From: Bacilli bacterium
GTDB taxonomy: Bacteria; Bacillota_I; Bacilli_A; RF39; UBA660
DNA length: 64,000 bases
Assembly (NCBI GenBank): GCA_017436345.1
Contig: JAFSDH010000010.1
Location: forward strand, 1 to 64,000
Direction: 5' to 3'
Shown: positions 8,469 to 17,349 of the stretch, one piece after another
Position numbering within the stretch: position 1 is the stretch's first letter
Layout of the letters: each line of letters begins with the position of its first letter
Translations under genes and position numbers: made by a program
The notes under the pieces: generated by a model
The model's database searches: none
Seen by the model: only the letters and a program-made list of their open reading frames with translations
What the model was told of the DNA's origin: nothing

Positions 8469-10197
8469 CTTTCACACCCATCTTCTTTACCTTACCAAGA
8501 CTATTTTTCATTTCCTCTTCTCTTTTTTGTAATCTATTAGATATAGATCTTAACTTTCTAAAAGAAGATTTATCATGAGTTGTAACTAAACTATTAATTT
8601 TTCTTAAATCACGTTTTGGAATTGTTTCATATAATTTAGTAAATATTGGTGATATTTGTGCTTCAATAATCTTCTTTCTAAAAGGTTCAAAAACAACTTC
8701 TAGATTATCAAAATCATAATCATATATAGAACAAGGATAATCAGTAATCAAAGCATATTTATCCGAAAAAATAAACTGTCCATTTTCCCATCTTTCATTA
8801 GTTGCTTCAACTGATAACTTATGAGTAATTCTCTCATTAATATCCGTAAAACTATCTTCTTCCTCTTCACTTTCAAAATTAAAAATATCACAACCAATTT
8901 TAGTCATAAGACCCTTCTTAGTATTTTTTAATCTCCACTCAACTGCATGACGAAGTTCATGATCAATTGCTATATCAAATAAATTATATGTATCCATAAA
9001 TGGATTAAGACATATCACACATGAAAAATTGTCAGTATCAATAACTTCTCCACGTTGATATAAAGAACAAGAATGCCCATCTTCTTCCATAATAGTACTA
9101 ATAACAGCATCATTTTTCTCAAGATCATAATCATTAATAATACATAATCTAGCACTTTCAAACTCAAACATTTCAGAACATTTATCTTTTATTTCAACAA
9201 TAGAATTTAATAAATCTTTATCAGGAAGAAATTCCTTAAATTCATCTTTTAAATACCAATCACAAAACAACTCTTTAATATCAGAATATTTAATTTCAAA
9301 CTGAGAATCTTCTAAATATTGAAGTCTCATCTTTACAATTTCTTCTTTTTCTTCAAAACTAACTTCATCATCTAAAAGCTTATTTGTATAATAATCTAAA
9401 AAATAATCAAAAGGACCTTCTGTAAAACAATAATCTTCAAAAGAAAGTTCTAAGTCAAAGAAAAGACTATAACAAGCTAAATCTCTAACATCAAAATCTT
9501 CTTCACTATCTAAAATTAAAACATCTTCTTCTGGTAAATAATTCCTAATGGCTTTTAAAAATTCAACCTCATAAAACCTTCCAACATCAACAATATCTAA
9601 TTCTAATTCATCAGCATAATCTAAAAGATCATCATAATTACATACCCATTTATCAATATTTCTTTCAAATACTTTTAAATATTGTTTAACAAGTATACAA
9701 TTAGCTTTATACTTAGCACTATTATAATAATCTTGATAAGAAATATTTTTATCTTTCATATTAAGCTTTTCTAAAAGAATCATTCTTTCTTTAGTAATAT
9801 CATCATTAACGTCTAAAAGATCATATTCATTTCTAAAAGCATAAAGACCTTTCTTTTTAAAATTTTCTACATCAGTTAAATCAGGAAATAAAGCAAGTAG
9901 TAAAGTACTAATCTTCGTATCAGAGCACTCTAAAGAACAATCTTCTTTTAGTCTAATACTAGAAATATCAAGACCTAACTCTAAAAAACTATCTAAAATT
10001 CCTTTAATATAATCCTCACTAGATTTTACTTTAACATACTGAGCAATATTAGAAGGCGTAACAAAAATACAGTATTTAGCTTTTTTCAGTACATTATTAA
10101 TACGTTCTCGATATTCTTCTCCGTACTGATTAACATAAGATTCTACTAATAATGGGTAGTTATCCCTAATTATTTTTTCATAGTCTAAAAATTCCAT
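8461..10197 (-). CDS. Unknown protein with HExxH metallopeptidase-type motif
   Basis: A 578-residue, very acidic, apparently cytosolic protein (no signal peptide or membrane segment). The first about 340 residues are helical and Asp/Glu/Tyr-rich. At residues 409-421 there is IAIDHELRHAVEW, a HExxH zinc-binding motif (His413, Glu414, His417) on a helix, as in zincin peptidases. Possible third ligands downstream are Glu455 (DINERITH) and Glu464 (SVEAT). The C-terminus is basic (KREEEMKNSLGKVKKMG). The family was not recognised. It is coupled to the 87-residue gene and ends in the operon-like run towards spoIIGA; holA lies 8 nt upstream. ATG 10197 follows AGGGGATAAT. Zinc-protease activity is an inference from the motif alone. 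Confidence 0.6.
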   Translation of the reverse strand: MEFLDYEKIIRDNYPLLVESYVNQYGEEYRERINNVLKKAKYCIFVTPSNIAQYVKVKSSEDYIKGILDSFLELGLDISSIRLKEDCSLECSDTKISTLLLALFPDLTDVENFKKKGLYAFRNEYDLLDVNDDITKERMILLEKLNMKDKNISYQDYYNSAKYKANCILVKQYLKVFERNIDKWVCNYDDLLDYADELELDIVDVGRFYEVEFLKAIRNYLPEEDVLILDSEEDFDVRDLACYSLFFDLELSFEDYCFTEGPFDYFLDYYTNKLLDDEVSFEEKEEIVKMRLQYLEDSQFEIKYSDIKELFCDWYLKDEFKEFLPDKDLLNSIVEIKDKCSEMFEFESARLCIINDYDLEKNDAVISTIMEEDGHSCSLYQRGEVIDTDNFSCVICLNPFMDTYNLFDIAIDHELRHAVEWRLKNTKKGLMTKIGCDIFNFESEEEEDSFTDINERITHKLSVEATNERWENGQFIFSDKYALITDYPCSIYDYDFDNLEVVFEPFRKKIIEAQISPIFTKLYETIPKRDLRKINSLVTTHDKSSFRKLRSISNRLQKREEEMKNSLGKVKKMGVKDE

Positions 10198-10205
10198 ATT
10201 ATCCC

Positions 10206-11144
10206 CTACAAACTATATATAAACATTTCAAAAGCAACAATCGTACTTTTACCAGTTTTTATATCTATTTCAATATCATCAATCATTTCCAAGTACTTTA
10301 ACACATCTTTCAAAGAATAATTATAACTACTTTCAATAGACTTTTGAAAACGATATGGATGTATATCTAAAATAGACGCTACTTCTTTATAATTATTATT
10401 ATATTCTTTAAGAAGTATTTTACCATTATATATCATTCGAAATTGATCAGCTAAAAGAGATAAAATCTTATTAATATCTTCTCCATTATTTAATAAGTCT
10501 TCATATAACTTAATGGCTTTCTTTTTATTTTTATTCATAATCGCATCAATTAAAGAAAAAACATTATCATTAAAAGTTTTTAAAACAATACTATCTATAT
10601 CATCATAAGTAATTATTTTATCACTATACTTATAACACTTTAACTTCTCTAACTCATTTAAAATCTTTTCATTATCATTACCACAATATTCAATAAAATA
10701 CTTAATAACATAATCTTCCATCTTAAAATCTTCTAAACGAGATTTTATAATTTTATTTATTGATATTTCATTATCAATAAAAGTTGCCTTTTCTTTTAAT
10801 AACTTAACAATACTTTTTCGCTCATCAAGCTTATCACAAATTAAAATAAGAATATTTTCACTACTAGGATTATTCAAATACTTGGTAAAACTATCTACAT
10901 TTTGTTCAATCATTCCTCGTGTTTTTGAACCAGTTAAAAACCAAGCATTATCACATACAATAACTTTTTTTTCTACTAAGAAATTATAAGTATCTAAATC
11001 TTCTATAACATCCTCAATTAAAGTATTAGATAAATCATACTTAATAAGGCAATCATTACTTACATTATTATCTTTTAAAATATTATTAATATTTTCTTTA
11101 ATAGAAATGTAATCATTAGATTGTATAACATATATTGTTTTCAT
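10206..11144 (-). CDS. holA: DNA polymerase III subunit delta
   Basis: A 312-residue clamp-loader subunit that opens the beta sliding clamp during replication. The N-terminal domain follows the HolA pattern: strand MKTIYVIQSND, then LIKYDLSN, FLVEKKVIVCDNAWFLTG, FTKYLNNPSSENILILICDKLDERKSIVKLLK. The C-terminal half is the all-helical collar-type region (FSLIDAIMNKNKKKAIKLYEDLLNNGEDINKILSLLADQFRMIYNGKIL). Length is normal. Start ATG 11144 has AGGTGGTAATCT upstream. It appears to begin a new transcription unit after the terminator at 11196-11215 and is followed after 8 nt by the HExxH gene. Confidence 0.88.
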   Translation of the reverse strand: MKTIYVIQSNDYISIKENINNILKDNNVSNDCLIKYDLSNTLIEDVIEDLDTYNFLVEKKVIVCDNAWFLTGSKTRGMIEQNVDSFTKYLNNPSSENILILICDKLDERKSIVKLLKEKATFIDNEISINKIIKSRLEDFKMEDYVIKYFIEYCGNDNEKILNELEKLKCYKYSDKIITYDDIDSIVLKTFNDNVFSLIDAIMNKNKKKAIKLYEDLLNNGEDINKILSLLADQFRMIYNGKILLKEYNNNYKEVASILDIHPYRFQKSIESSYNYSLKDVLKYLEMIDDIEIDIKTGKSTIVAFEMFIYSL

Positions 11145-11195
11145 AGATTACCACCTACATTTATTATATATGAAAAATATTAATAAAAAAAGAAA

Positions 11196-11215
11196 AAAAG
11201 CTCATATGAGCTTTT
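11196..11215 (-). terminator. Terminator after the CotF-type coat gene
   Basis: Perfect 20-bp palindrome, arms AAAAGCTCAT/ATGAGCTTTT, followed on the minus strand by further T residues. It separates the coat genes from holA. Confidence 0.75.
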
Positions 11216-11531
11216 ATTTATCTAAATCATTATATTCAGTATTTAAAGTATTAAACTTATCATTAATTTTATTTACTCCACTTTTTTCTAAAACATACCA
11301 ACCTTTTCTAAACATTAATTGATATACTTCTCTTTGTAAAGAAATAATATTATCAAAAATATGTTTATATACATCATATAAACTTTCATTACTAGCTTCA
11401 GTCATAGCAATAGTATAATTTCTTGCCATTTCTTTTAAACAAGATAATAAAGTATTAGTATAATCTTTCTCATTTAAATTAATACCAGATGCAACCTCTA
11501 CTTTAGTATTACATATTTCATTATTATTCAT
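11214..11531 (-). CDS. CotF-family spore coat protein
   Basis: A 105-residue protein matching the CotF (coat F) pattern common in Bacilli and Clostridia: GINLNEKDYTNTLLSCLKEM, NYTIAMTEASNESLYDVY, then LQREVYQLMFRKGWYVLEKS. The fold is expected to be a helical bundle of the ferritin type; such proteins are deposited in the spore coat by the mother cell. The start overlaps the end of the preceding small coat-like gene (ATG at 11529-11531 inside its last codons), with GAGGT about 8 nt upstream. A terminator follows. Expression under sigma-E or sigma-K would be expected, but no promoter was identified with confidence. Confidence 0.8.
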   Translation of the reverse strand: MNNNEICNTKVEVASGINLNEKDYTNTLLSCLKEMARNYTIAMTEASNESLYDVYKHIFDNIISLQREVYQLMFRKGWYVLEKSGVNKINDKFNTLNTEYNDLDK

Positions 11532-11754
11532 TAGAATTACCTCGACTTTCTAAAATAGTTAAAATACTATTCAAATTATTATCAAATAACTCTACTCCTC
11601 TTACTAAATAAGAAATAATTTCTTCATCTTCTACCATATCAATTGCATTATTAGTTTTCTTTAAAGCAGCATAATTCCATTCAAACATATCACTAAGATA
11701 ATCTAAATCTTTACCAGTTAAGATATCATTAGGTACTTCTTCATAATTTAACAT
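11524..11754 (-). CDS. Small CotF-associated coat-like protein
   Basis: A 76-residue protein: NYEEVPNDILTGKDLDYLSDMFEWNYAALKK..., two or three predicted helices, no membrane segment. It pairs with the CotF-type gene that overlaps its 3' end, an arrangement known for clostridial coat proteins, where the upstream partner has a similar ILTGKDLDYLSDMF-like segment (recalled, not searched). The start used is the ATG at 11752-11754, which has AAAGGAGAAATATT upstream; a longer reading from 11805 would start in the upstream terminator. Probably a spore coat or coat-assembly component. Confidence 0.65.
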   Translation of the reverse strand: MLNYEEVPNDILTGKDLDYLSDMFEWNYAALKKTNNAIDMVEDEEIISYLVRGVELFDNNLNSILTILESRGNSNE

Positions 11755-11806
11755 AATATTTCTCCTTTCATATATATAATGAACAGAAAAATATTTTTTA
11801 AACAAA

Positions 11807-11828
11807 AAAAGATAGTAATCTATCTTTT
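11807..11828 (-). terminator. Terminator of the C39-like gene
   Basis: 9-bp stem AAAAGATAG/CTATCTTTT with loop TAAT, then a T run on the minus strand. It overlaps the stop region of the C39-like gene and isolates the coat pair. Confidence 0.75.
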
Positions 11829-12398
11829 ATTAAATAATAAACATTCTCTATATTCCATTGGACCAAGTGCATAATCCTTAGTACTAATCTCTTTAAAACG
11901 ACTAATCGCAACTTGTCTATTATAATGAAATGGCTTATTAAAAATGATTGTAATTTTTCTTTCCATATCATAATAAGTTTCACCAATATAATAACTATCC
12001 CATAAATAAACAAAATTTTCATCAATCTTTGTTACAATAACAAATTGATTTTGATTATTAGAATAAGTCTTAACAAGTGCACATCCATTATTTTCAACAC
12101 ACTTCTTAATATCAGCAAAATCAAGACAAGCGCCTAATTGTCTTTTACATGAAAGACCAAAATTATACTTATTAACAAATTCATCTACCCACGCTGTCAT
12201 CTTATCCATAATTATACGACTATTACCACTTTCAGAAATATTTCCCTTTTCATCATAACAATTAACCGTATAAATAGAAATCGCTCTTACAAGCTCTGCT
12301 GGAACATTTTCTCTATCATATAAATAGCTAATTGCATTTTGAAGAGCTATTGTTCCGCAATCAAATTCTGTTATTTGAAACCTTAACGGTATCTTCAT
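11820..12398 (-). CDS. C39-like cysteine-protease-fold protein with altered His
   Basis: A 192-residue protein without a signal peptide. The start resembles peptidase family C39/C39-like domains: FQITEFDCGTIALQNAISYL, with Gln8 and Cys14 in the oxyanion-hole and nucleophile positions. Later, NQFVIVTKIDENFVYLWDSYY matches the strand pair that normally carries the catalytic His (usually HxVVV), but here that position is Gln118; Asp134 remains. So it may be inactive or use another base. Internal Cys residues (CKRQLGACLD, KKCVENNGC) are numerous. Start ATG 12398 has AGGGTGATAGT. It stands alone between terminators, next to the coat genes; a role in spores or peptide processing is only a guess. 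Confidence 0.6.
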   Translation of the reverse strand: MKIPLRFQITEFDCGTIALQNAISYLYDRENVPAELVRAISIYTVNCYDEKGNISESGNSRIIMDKMTAWVDEFVNKYNFGLSCKRQLGACLDFADIKKCVENNGCALVKTYSNNQNQFVIVTKIDENFVYLWDSYYIGETYYDMERKITIIFNKPFHYNRQVAISRFKEISTKDYALGPMEYRECLLFNKR

Positions 12399-12428
12399 AC
12401 TATCACCCTATTTTTATAATAACACAAA

Positions 12429-12454
12429 AAAAAGACTATTTAAATAGTCTTTTT
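12429..12454 (-). terminator. Terminator of cmk-alaS
   Basis: Perfect palindrome with arms AAAGACTATTT/AAATAGTCTTT, flanked by A and T runs, immediately after the alaS stop codon. Confidence 0.8.
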
Positions 12455-12457
12455 ATA

Positions 12458-15151
12458 TTACTTACCTAAATTAGAAACCTCTTCTCTAATAGATGCAAAA
12501 ATCTCATCTATATGTTCAGTAGTTTTTCCTCCACCTTGCGCAAAAGTAGGACTTCCACCACCATTACCTAAAGACATACTAGAAGCACTCTTAACAGTCA
12601 TACCAGCATTAATATCACAAGTACTACGACAAATGAAATTAACATTTTCACCATTTATATTAACTAAAAGTACTAAAGCTTTACCTAATTGATTTACTAA
12701 ATTATCAGATATAGTTTTTAAAGTTGGAACATCCATACCTTCTACTTTACATAAAACTACATTAATACCATTAATTTCTTCTTTATTATCTAAATAATAA
12801 CTTAAATCACTAACAATATTATTTAACTTAAATGTATTATATTCTTTTTCAAGTTTTCTAACTTCACTTTGAATATACTCAAGTTGATTACGATTATAAA
12901 TAATTGCATTATAAGAATCCATTAGTACTTGATCTAACATAATATCAAAATCATATTCAAAATTAATTTTTTTAGCTTCTTCCAATATTTCTTTAGCTTT
13001 TTCAAGTTGTTTACCAATTTCTATTACATAATGACTAACAGCATCACTAATACTAGCTTCAATTCTAGAACCAGTAACTCCTTCAATACGATATAAATTA
13101 CTTCCTTTAGATTCAAGTTTTAAAATAGCTAAACGACCAATTTCACTAGTATTTTTAACATGAGTACCACCACATAATTCAATTGAATCACCAAGTTTTA
13201 CAACACGAACTACATCTTTATACTTTTCAGAGAACAAGGCCATAGCTCCCATTTTCTTAGCATCTTCTAAACTCATTTCCCTAATTTCACTATCAATATT
13301 TTGACTAATACGATTATTAGCTAATTCTTCTACTTTTAATATATCATCTTCACTAATCTTACCAGTAAAAGTAAAATCAAATCTTAATCTTTCATGATCT
13401 ACATAACTACCTGCTTGATGTACTTTATCAGATAAAACTTCTTGTAAAGTCTTTTGAAGAATATGAATTGAACTATGATTTGCTTGCGTAGCAAGTCTTT
13501 CATCATTCATTATTCTAATACTTACTTTTTCATTAATTGTTATTTTTCCATCAACAAGTTCTACTTTATGTAAATGTTGTCCATTTGGAGCTTTAATAAC
13601 ATCAACAACTTTAGCTTTAAAGTTTCCACTTTTCATAGCACCTTTATCATGAACTTGTCCACCACTAGTAGCATAAAAACAAGTCTTATCTAAAACAACA
13701 TAACCATCACTATCAAGTACATCAGTAAAACTACCATCTTTTAAAAGTCCAATTACTTTAGATTCTAATTCATCATCATCATAAATGAATTCACTCTTAG
13801 CATTAAAATTAAGTAATTCTTCATTTTGAGTATTCATAACACTATCTTGCTTATATGAATCTTTTGATAATTTCTTTTGTTCTTCCATATAACGTCTAAA
13901 TTCTTCTTTATCAGTAGTCATATCAGCTTCTTCTAAATACTCTAAAGTAAGCTCAAATGGAAATCCATAAGTATCATATAACTTAAATACATCATATCCA
14001 CTAATTGTGCCATCAATACTTTCTTCAATTAATTGAGCAAGTCTTCTTTCACCAGCTGCAAGAGTCTTATGAAATAACTCTTCTTCTTGTAATACAAGTG
14101 CTTTAACTTCACTCTTAGTATTTTCTAAATCAGGATAACTTTCACCCATAATTGATACAACAGTATCGACTAACTTATAAATAAATGGTTCATTAACTCC
14201 AAGTTTCTTTCCCATTCTTACACTACGTCTAAGTAAACGTCTTAATACATATCCACGACCAGTATTTTCAAATACAGCCCCATCAGATAAAGCCATTGTA
14301 ACAGCACGAATATGATCAGCAATAACTTTAAATGGCATTTCCCCTTGATATTCTTTACCAGTTAATTCTTCTATTTTTTTAATAATTGGCACAAATAAAT
14401 CTGTATCAAATGTAGAATCAACCCCTTGGAATATACAACACCATCTCTCTAATCCAGCCCCAGTATCAATATTTTTATTAGGAAGTTCAGGATATTCTCC
14501 ACGACTTAAACCAGGTTTTGAATTATATTGACTAAATACATTATTCCAAATTTCAAGATATCTTTCTTGATCTTCATCTTCCTTAAATTTCTCTAAAGCA
14601 TCTCCATTAGGATCATATTCTTCTCCTCTATCAAAGAATATTTCACTATCAGGTCCACAAGGTCCTTCCCCAATTTCCCAGAAATTTCCTTCAAGTGGAA
14701 CAATATGGTCTTCAGCTAAACCTAATTCTACCCATTTTTTAGCAGCTACACTATCATTATGATATACAGTAACATAAATCTTTTCTTTAGGAATATTAGC
14801 CCATTCTTCTCCAGTTAAAAATTCATAAGCAAATTCTAAAGCTTCTTCTTTAAAATAATCTCCAATTGAAAAATTACCCATCATTTCAAAAAATGTTTGA
14901 TGTCTTTTAGTAACCCCAACATTATCTATATCATTAGTTCTAATACACTTTTGAATTGTCGCAATTCTTTTATTTTCAGGAACTACACTACCATCAAAAT
15001 ACTTCTTAAGTGGTGTTACACCCGCATTTATAAATAATAAACTATCATCATCATAAGGAACTAATGGAGCGCTTTCCATAACATTATGTCCCTTACTTTT
15101 AAAATATTTTATCCAAAGATTTCTAATCTCAGTACTACTTAACTTTTCCAT
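12458..15151 (-). CDS. alaS: Alanine--tRNA ligase
   Basis: An 897-residue synthetase that charges tRNA-Ala and edits Ser/Gly mischarging. The class II catalytic core occupies about 1-240 (motif 1 region FINAGVTPLKKYF; motif 2 region TFFEMMGNFSIGDYF; motif 3 region NTGRGYVLRRLLRRSVRMG near 296-313). The editing domain carries zinc ligands NHSSIH (His559, His563) and CGGTH (Cys660, His664). The C-Ala domain ends with SLGNGGGSPTFAQGGG. Length is normal and all key residues are present. It is preceded by cmk with only 1 nt between stop and start, and the pair sits behind a T-box leader with an alanine specifier (15842-16020). A terminator follows. Confidence 0.97.
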   Translation of the reverse strand: MEKLSSTEIRNLWIKYFKSKGHNVMESAPLVPYDDDSLLFINAGVTPLKKYFDGSVVPENKRIATIQKCIRTNDIDNVGVTKRHQTFFEMMGNFSIGDYFKEEALEFAYEFLTGEEWANIPKEKIYVTVYHNDSVAAKKWVELGLAEDHIVPLEGNFWEIGEGPCGPDSEIFFDRGEEYDPNGDALEKFKEDEDQERYLEIWNNVFSQYNSKPGLSRGEYPELPNKNIDTGAGLERWCCIFQGVDSTFDTDLFVPIIKKIEELTGKEYQGEMPFKVIADHIRAVTMALSDGAVFENTGRGYVLRRLLRRSVRMGKKLGVNEPFIYKLVDTVVSIMGESYPDLENTKSEVKALVLQEEELFHKTLAAGERRLAQLIEESIDGTISGYDVFKLYDTYGFPFELTLEYLEEADMTTDKEEFRRYMEEQKKLSKDSYKQDSVMNTQNEELLNFNAKSEFIYDDDELESKVIGLLKDGSFTDVLDSDGYVVLDKTCFYATSGGQVHDKGAMKSGNFKAKVVDVIKAPNGQHLHKVELVDGKITINEKVSIRIMNDERLATQANHSSIHILQKTLQEVLSDKVHQAGSYVDHERLRFDFTFTGKISEDDILKVEELANNRISQNIDSEIREMSLEDAKKMGAMALFSEKYKDVVRVVKLGDSIELCGGTHVKNTSEIGRLAILKLESKGSNLYRIEGVTGSRIEASISDAVSHYVIEIGKQLEKAKEILEEAKKINFEYDFDIMLDQVLMDSYNAIIYNRNQLEYIQSEVRKLEKEYNTFKLNNIVSDLSYYLDNKEEINGINVVLCKVEGMDVPTLKTISDNLVNQLGKALVLLVNINGENVNFICRSTCDINAGMTVKSASSMSLGNGGGSPTFAQGGGKTTEHIDEIFASIREEVSNLGK

Positions 15152-15152
15152 A

Positions 15153-15824
15153 TTATTCTCCTTGCTTTTCTCTTACTATATTTAAAACTTTTTCTACTAC
15201 CTCTTCAATTTCTAAACTAGTAGAATCAATCTCTATCGCATCATCTGCTTTTTTTAGCGGTGAATTTTTTCTATTCATATCACGATAATCACGTTCAGCT
15301 AAATCTTTTTCTACATCTTCCAAAGTTTTTGTAATTCCTTTTTCTAAAAGTTCTTTATGTCTTCTAATAGCTCTTTCATGACAATCAGCATTTAAATAAA
15401 TCTTAACATCTGCATCAGGTAAAACAACAGTTCCAATATCTCTACCATCCATAACAACACTTTGAACTTTAGCCATTTCTTGTTGCATTTCAACTAACTT
15501 TTCACGGACTACTTGATAAGTACTAATAACACTACCAGCATTACCAACTTCTTCTTTTCTAATAACTGAGGAAATGTCTTCACCATTTAATAAAACATGT
15601 TGTACACCATCAATATAATTGATTTCTATACTTACATCATTAACATTGTCATTAACAACGTCTATATCATTTAAATCTAAATTATTATTTAAAAAATAAT
15701 AACCCATCGCTCGATACATCGCACCCGTATCAATATAAACAAAATCTAATTCTTTAGCAACTCTTTTAGCTAAAGTACTTTTACCTGAACTACTAGGTCC
15801 ATCAATCGCAATTTTAAAACTCAT
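15153..15824 (-). CDS. cmk: Cytidylate kinase
   Basis: A 223-residue cytosolic kinase that phosphorylates CMP and dCMP with ATP. P-loop GPSSSGKST at residues 9-17, then DTGAMYRAM, the NMP-binding DGRDIGTVVLPDADVKIYL, and the lid region ERAIRRHKELLEKG, RDYRDMNRKNSPLKKADDAI. Length and motifs are typical. The start ATG 15824 is preceded by GGAGGATATAT and lies about 18 nt downstream of the T-box terminator. It is therefore the first gene of the alanine T-box transcript, ahead of alaS, an unusual control for a nucleotide kinase. Confidence 0.95.
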   Translation of the reverse strand: MSFKIAIDGPSSSGKSTLAKRVAKELDFVYIDTGAMYRAMGYYFLNNNLDLNDIDVVNDNVNDVSIEINYIDGVQHVLLNGEDISSVIRKEEVGNAGSVISTYQVVREKLVEMQQEMAKVQSVVMDGRDIGTVVLPDADVKIYLNADCHERAIRRHKELLEKGITKTLEDVEKDLAERDYRDMNRKNSPLKKADDAIEIDSTSLEIEEVVEKVLNIVREKQGE

Positions 15825-15841
15825 ATATATCCTCCTCTAAT

Positions 15842-16020
15842 AAAAAAAAGACCAAATTATAGGAGTGCTAACGCACGGTACCATCCTACTTTTGGTCTTA
15901 ATTAAATAACGGTTCTTACCGATGATACTCAAAAGTAGCCTTCCGAAACACATCTTACTTATTTTCACCAACCATAAGCTCTCTACTAAGATATAAAATC
16001 GTACTCATCTTTATCAACGT
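15842..16020 (-). promoter_or_regulatory. T-box riboswitch (tRNA-Ala) upstream of cmk-alaS
   Basis: On the minus strand the leader shows: stem I starting ACGTTGATAAAG with AGTA (S-turn) and AGAGAG; distal-loop GGTTGGTGAAAA; a GCT specifier followed by A (complement 15937-15939) next to the helix CTTT that pairs back with AAAG; a small hairpin CGGTAAGAACCG; the T-box core AGGATGGTACCGTGCG (GGTACCA at 15877-15883) with downstream GCACTCCT; and a terminator AAGACCAAA/TTTGGTCTT plus T run. GCU codes for alanine, matching alaS. The leader begins immediately after the AI-2E gene stop; no separate promoter was recognised. Confidence 0.92.
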
Positions 16021-16023
16021 ATC

Positions 16024-17205
16024 TTAATCTTCTAATTCTTTTAATTTATTTCTTTCTTCATATTCATCTAATAAATCATATTTATCTATAAAGAAATTTA
16101 TAATCAACTTACCACATGATATAACAGGTGTTGCAAATAACATACCAAGTATACCAAAGAAATGACTAAATAGCAATAACCCAATTATTATAGTTACTGG
16201 ATGTAATTTCATTGTTTTGCTTTGAATAACAGGAGTTAGTAAATAACTTTCAAGAAGTTGACATACTAATACAGAAATAAATGCCCCAATCCCTACACTA
16301 GGAGATATTAAGAACCCTGCTATAACTGCTGGTGCTCCACCAATATATGGTCCTAAATAAGGAATAATATTAGTAACAGCACAGAAAAGCGCAAATACCA
16401 TTGGTGCTTGCATTCCTGCTATTGTCATACCAATGGTTTGACAAATAAACAAAATAAACATAACAAATAAAGTTCCATATACATAACGTCTTAATAAATC
16501 ATTTAATTTATCACAAAGTTCATTAGCATCTTTACGATGTTTCTTAGGAACCCAATTAAGCATTTGCTTCTTAACACCATCAAAATCAAGCAACATATAA
16601 AACCCAATTAATAATCCCATTACAACATTAATACCACCACTAATAATTGACTTAATAATCGCAACAATCATTGATGGACCATCAACAGTAATAAAATATA
16701 ATAAATTATTAATAATATCAGTAGCTGTGTCTTTAATAACAACACTATCTAAATTATAAGTATTAGATAAGAAACTAATAAACTTATCTATCTCATTACT
16801 AATACTTTTTAAAGTATCAGGAGCAGATCCTATCATTTCATTAATTTGACTAACCAAAGGCGGTACTAATAAATTACCAATCAAAACAAAGAATCCAATT
16901 AATAATAGATATACAAATACAACCCCAAGGCCTCTTTTAACCCCTTTCTTTTGAAAGAAAACCACTATTGGATTTAATAACCAAGCAAGAATAATTCCAA
17001 TAAAGAAAGGTGATAAAATACTTAAAACATCTCCTATAATATTAAGAATTTTCCATTCTTTAAAAATATAGGTAAGTAAAACTACTAAAGCTACAATACT
17101 AACACTAAATATTAACTTCATAAAGTTTCTACTAAAACCAATTAATTCATTTAACTTTACATAATCAACTTTATCACTAGGACGTTTATTACTAAATAAT
17201 CCCAT
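16024..17205 (-). CDS. AI-2E family transporter (permease-like)
   Basis: A 393-residue polytopic membrane protein of the AI-2E transporter/UPF0118 family. Segments: about residues 30-50 and 57-80 (LSILSPFFIGIILAWLLNPIVVFF), 90-112, a long cytoplasmic or amphipathic helix region with FISFLSNTYNLDSVV, then VVMGLLIGFYMLLDFDGVKKQMLNWVPKKHR, the characteristic family segment, followed by four or five C-terminal helices including ITNIIPYLGPYIGGAPAVIAGFL. The family is linked to export or exchange of small molecules; the substrate here is unknown. ATG 17205 is preceded by GGAGTGATTAG. The Ala T-box leader begins right after its stop. Confidence 0.88.
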   Translation of the reverse strand: MGLFSNKRPSDKVDYVKLNELIGFSRNFMKLIFSVSIVALVVLLTYIFKEWKILNIIGDVLSILSPFFIGIILAWLLNPIVVFFQKKGVKRGLGVVFVYLLLIGFFVLIGNLLVPPLVSQINEMIGSAPDTLKSISNEIDKFISFLSNTYNLDSVVIKDTATDIINNLLYFITVDGPSMIVAIIKSIISGGINVVMGLLIGFYMLLDFDGVKKQMLNWVPKKHRKDANELCDKLNDLLRRYVYGTLFVMFILFICQTIGMTIAGMQAPMVFALFCAVTNIIPYLGPYIGGAPAVIAGFLISPSVGIGAFISVLVCQLLESYLLTPVIQSKTMKLHPVTIIIGLLLFSHFFGILGMLFATPVISCGKLIINFFIDKYDLLDEYEERNKLKELED

Positions 17206-17331
17206 CTAATCACTCCATTCTAAATAAATAATATCATATTTTATAAAATAATGTTACTAATATTTAATTAAATTTATAAACTTAACAACCTAATATACAT
17301 TATGATAAAAAACAAATAAAAGTAAACAAAA

Positions 17332-17349
17332 AAGAGACAAAAGTCTCTT
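17332..17349 (-). terminator. Terminator of the 500-residue prepilin gene
   Basis: 7-bp stem AAGAGAC/GTCTCTT with an AAAA loop and a T run on the minus strand. The stop codon is inside the distal arm. Confidence 0.75.
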
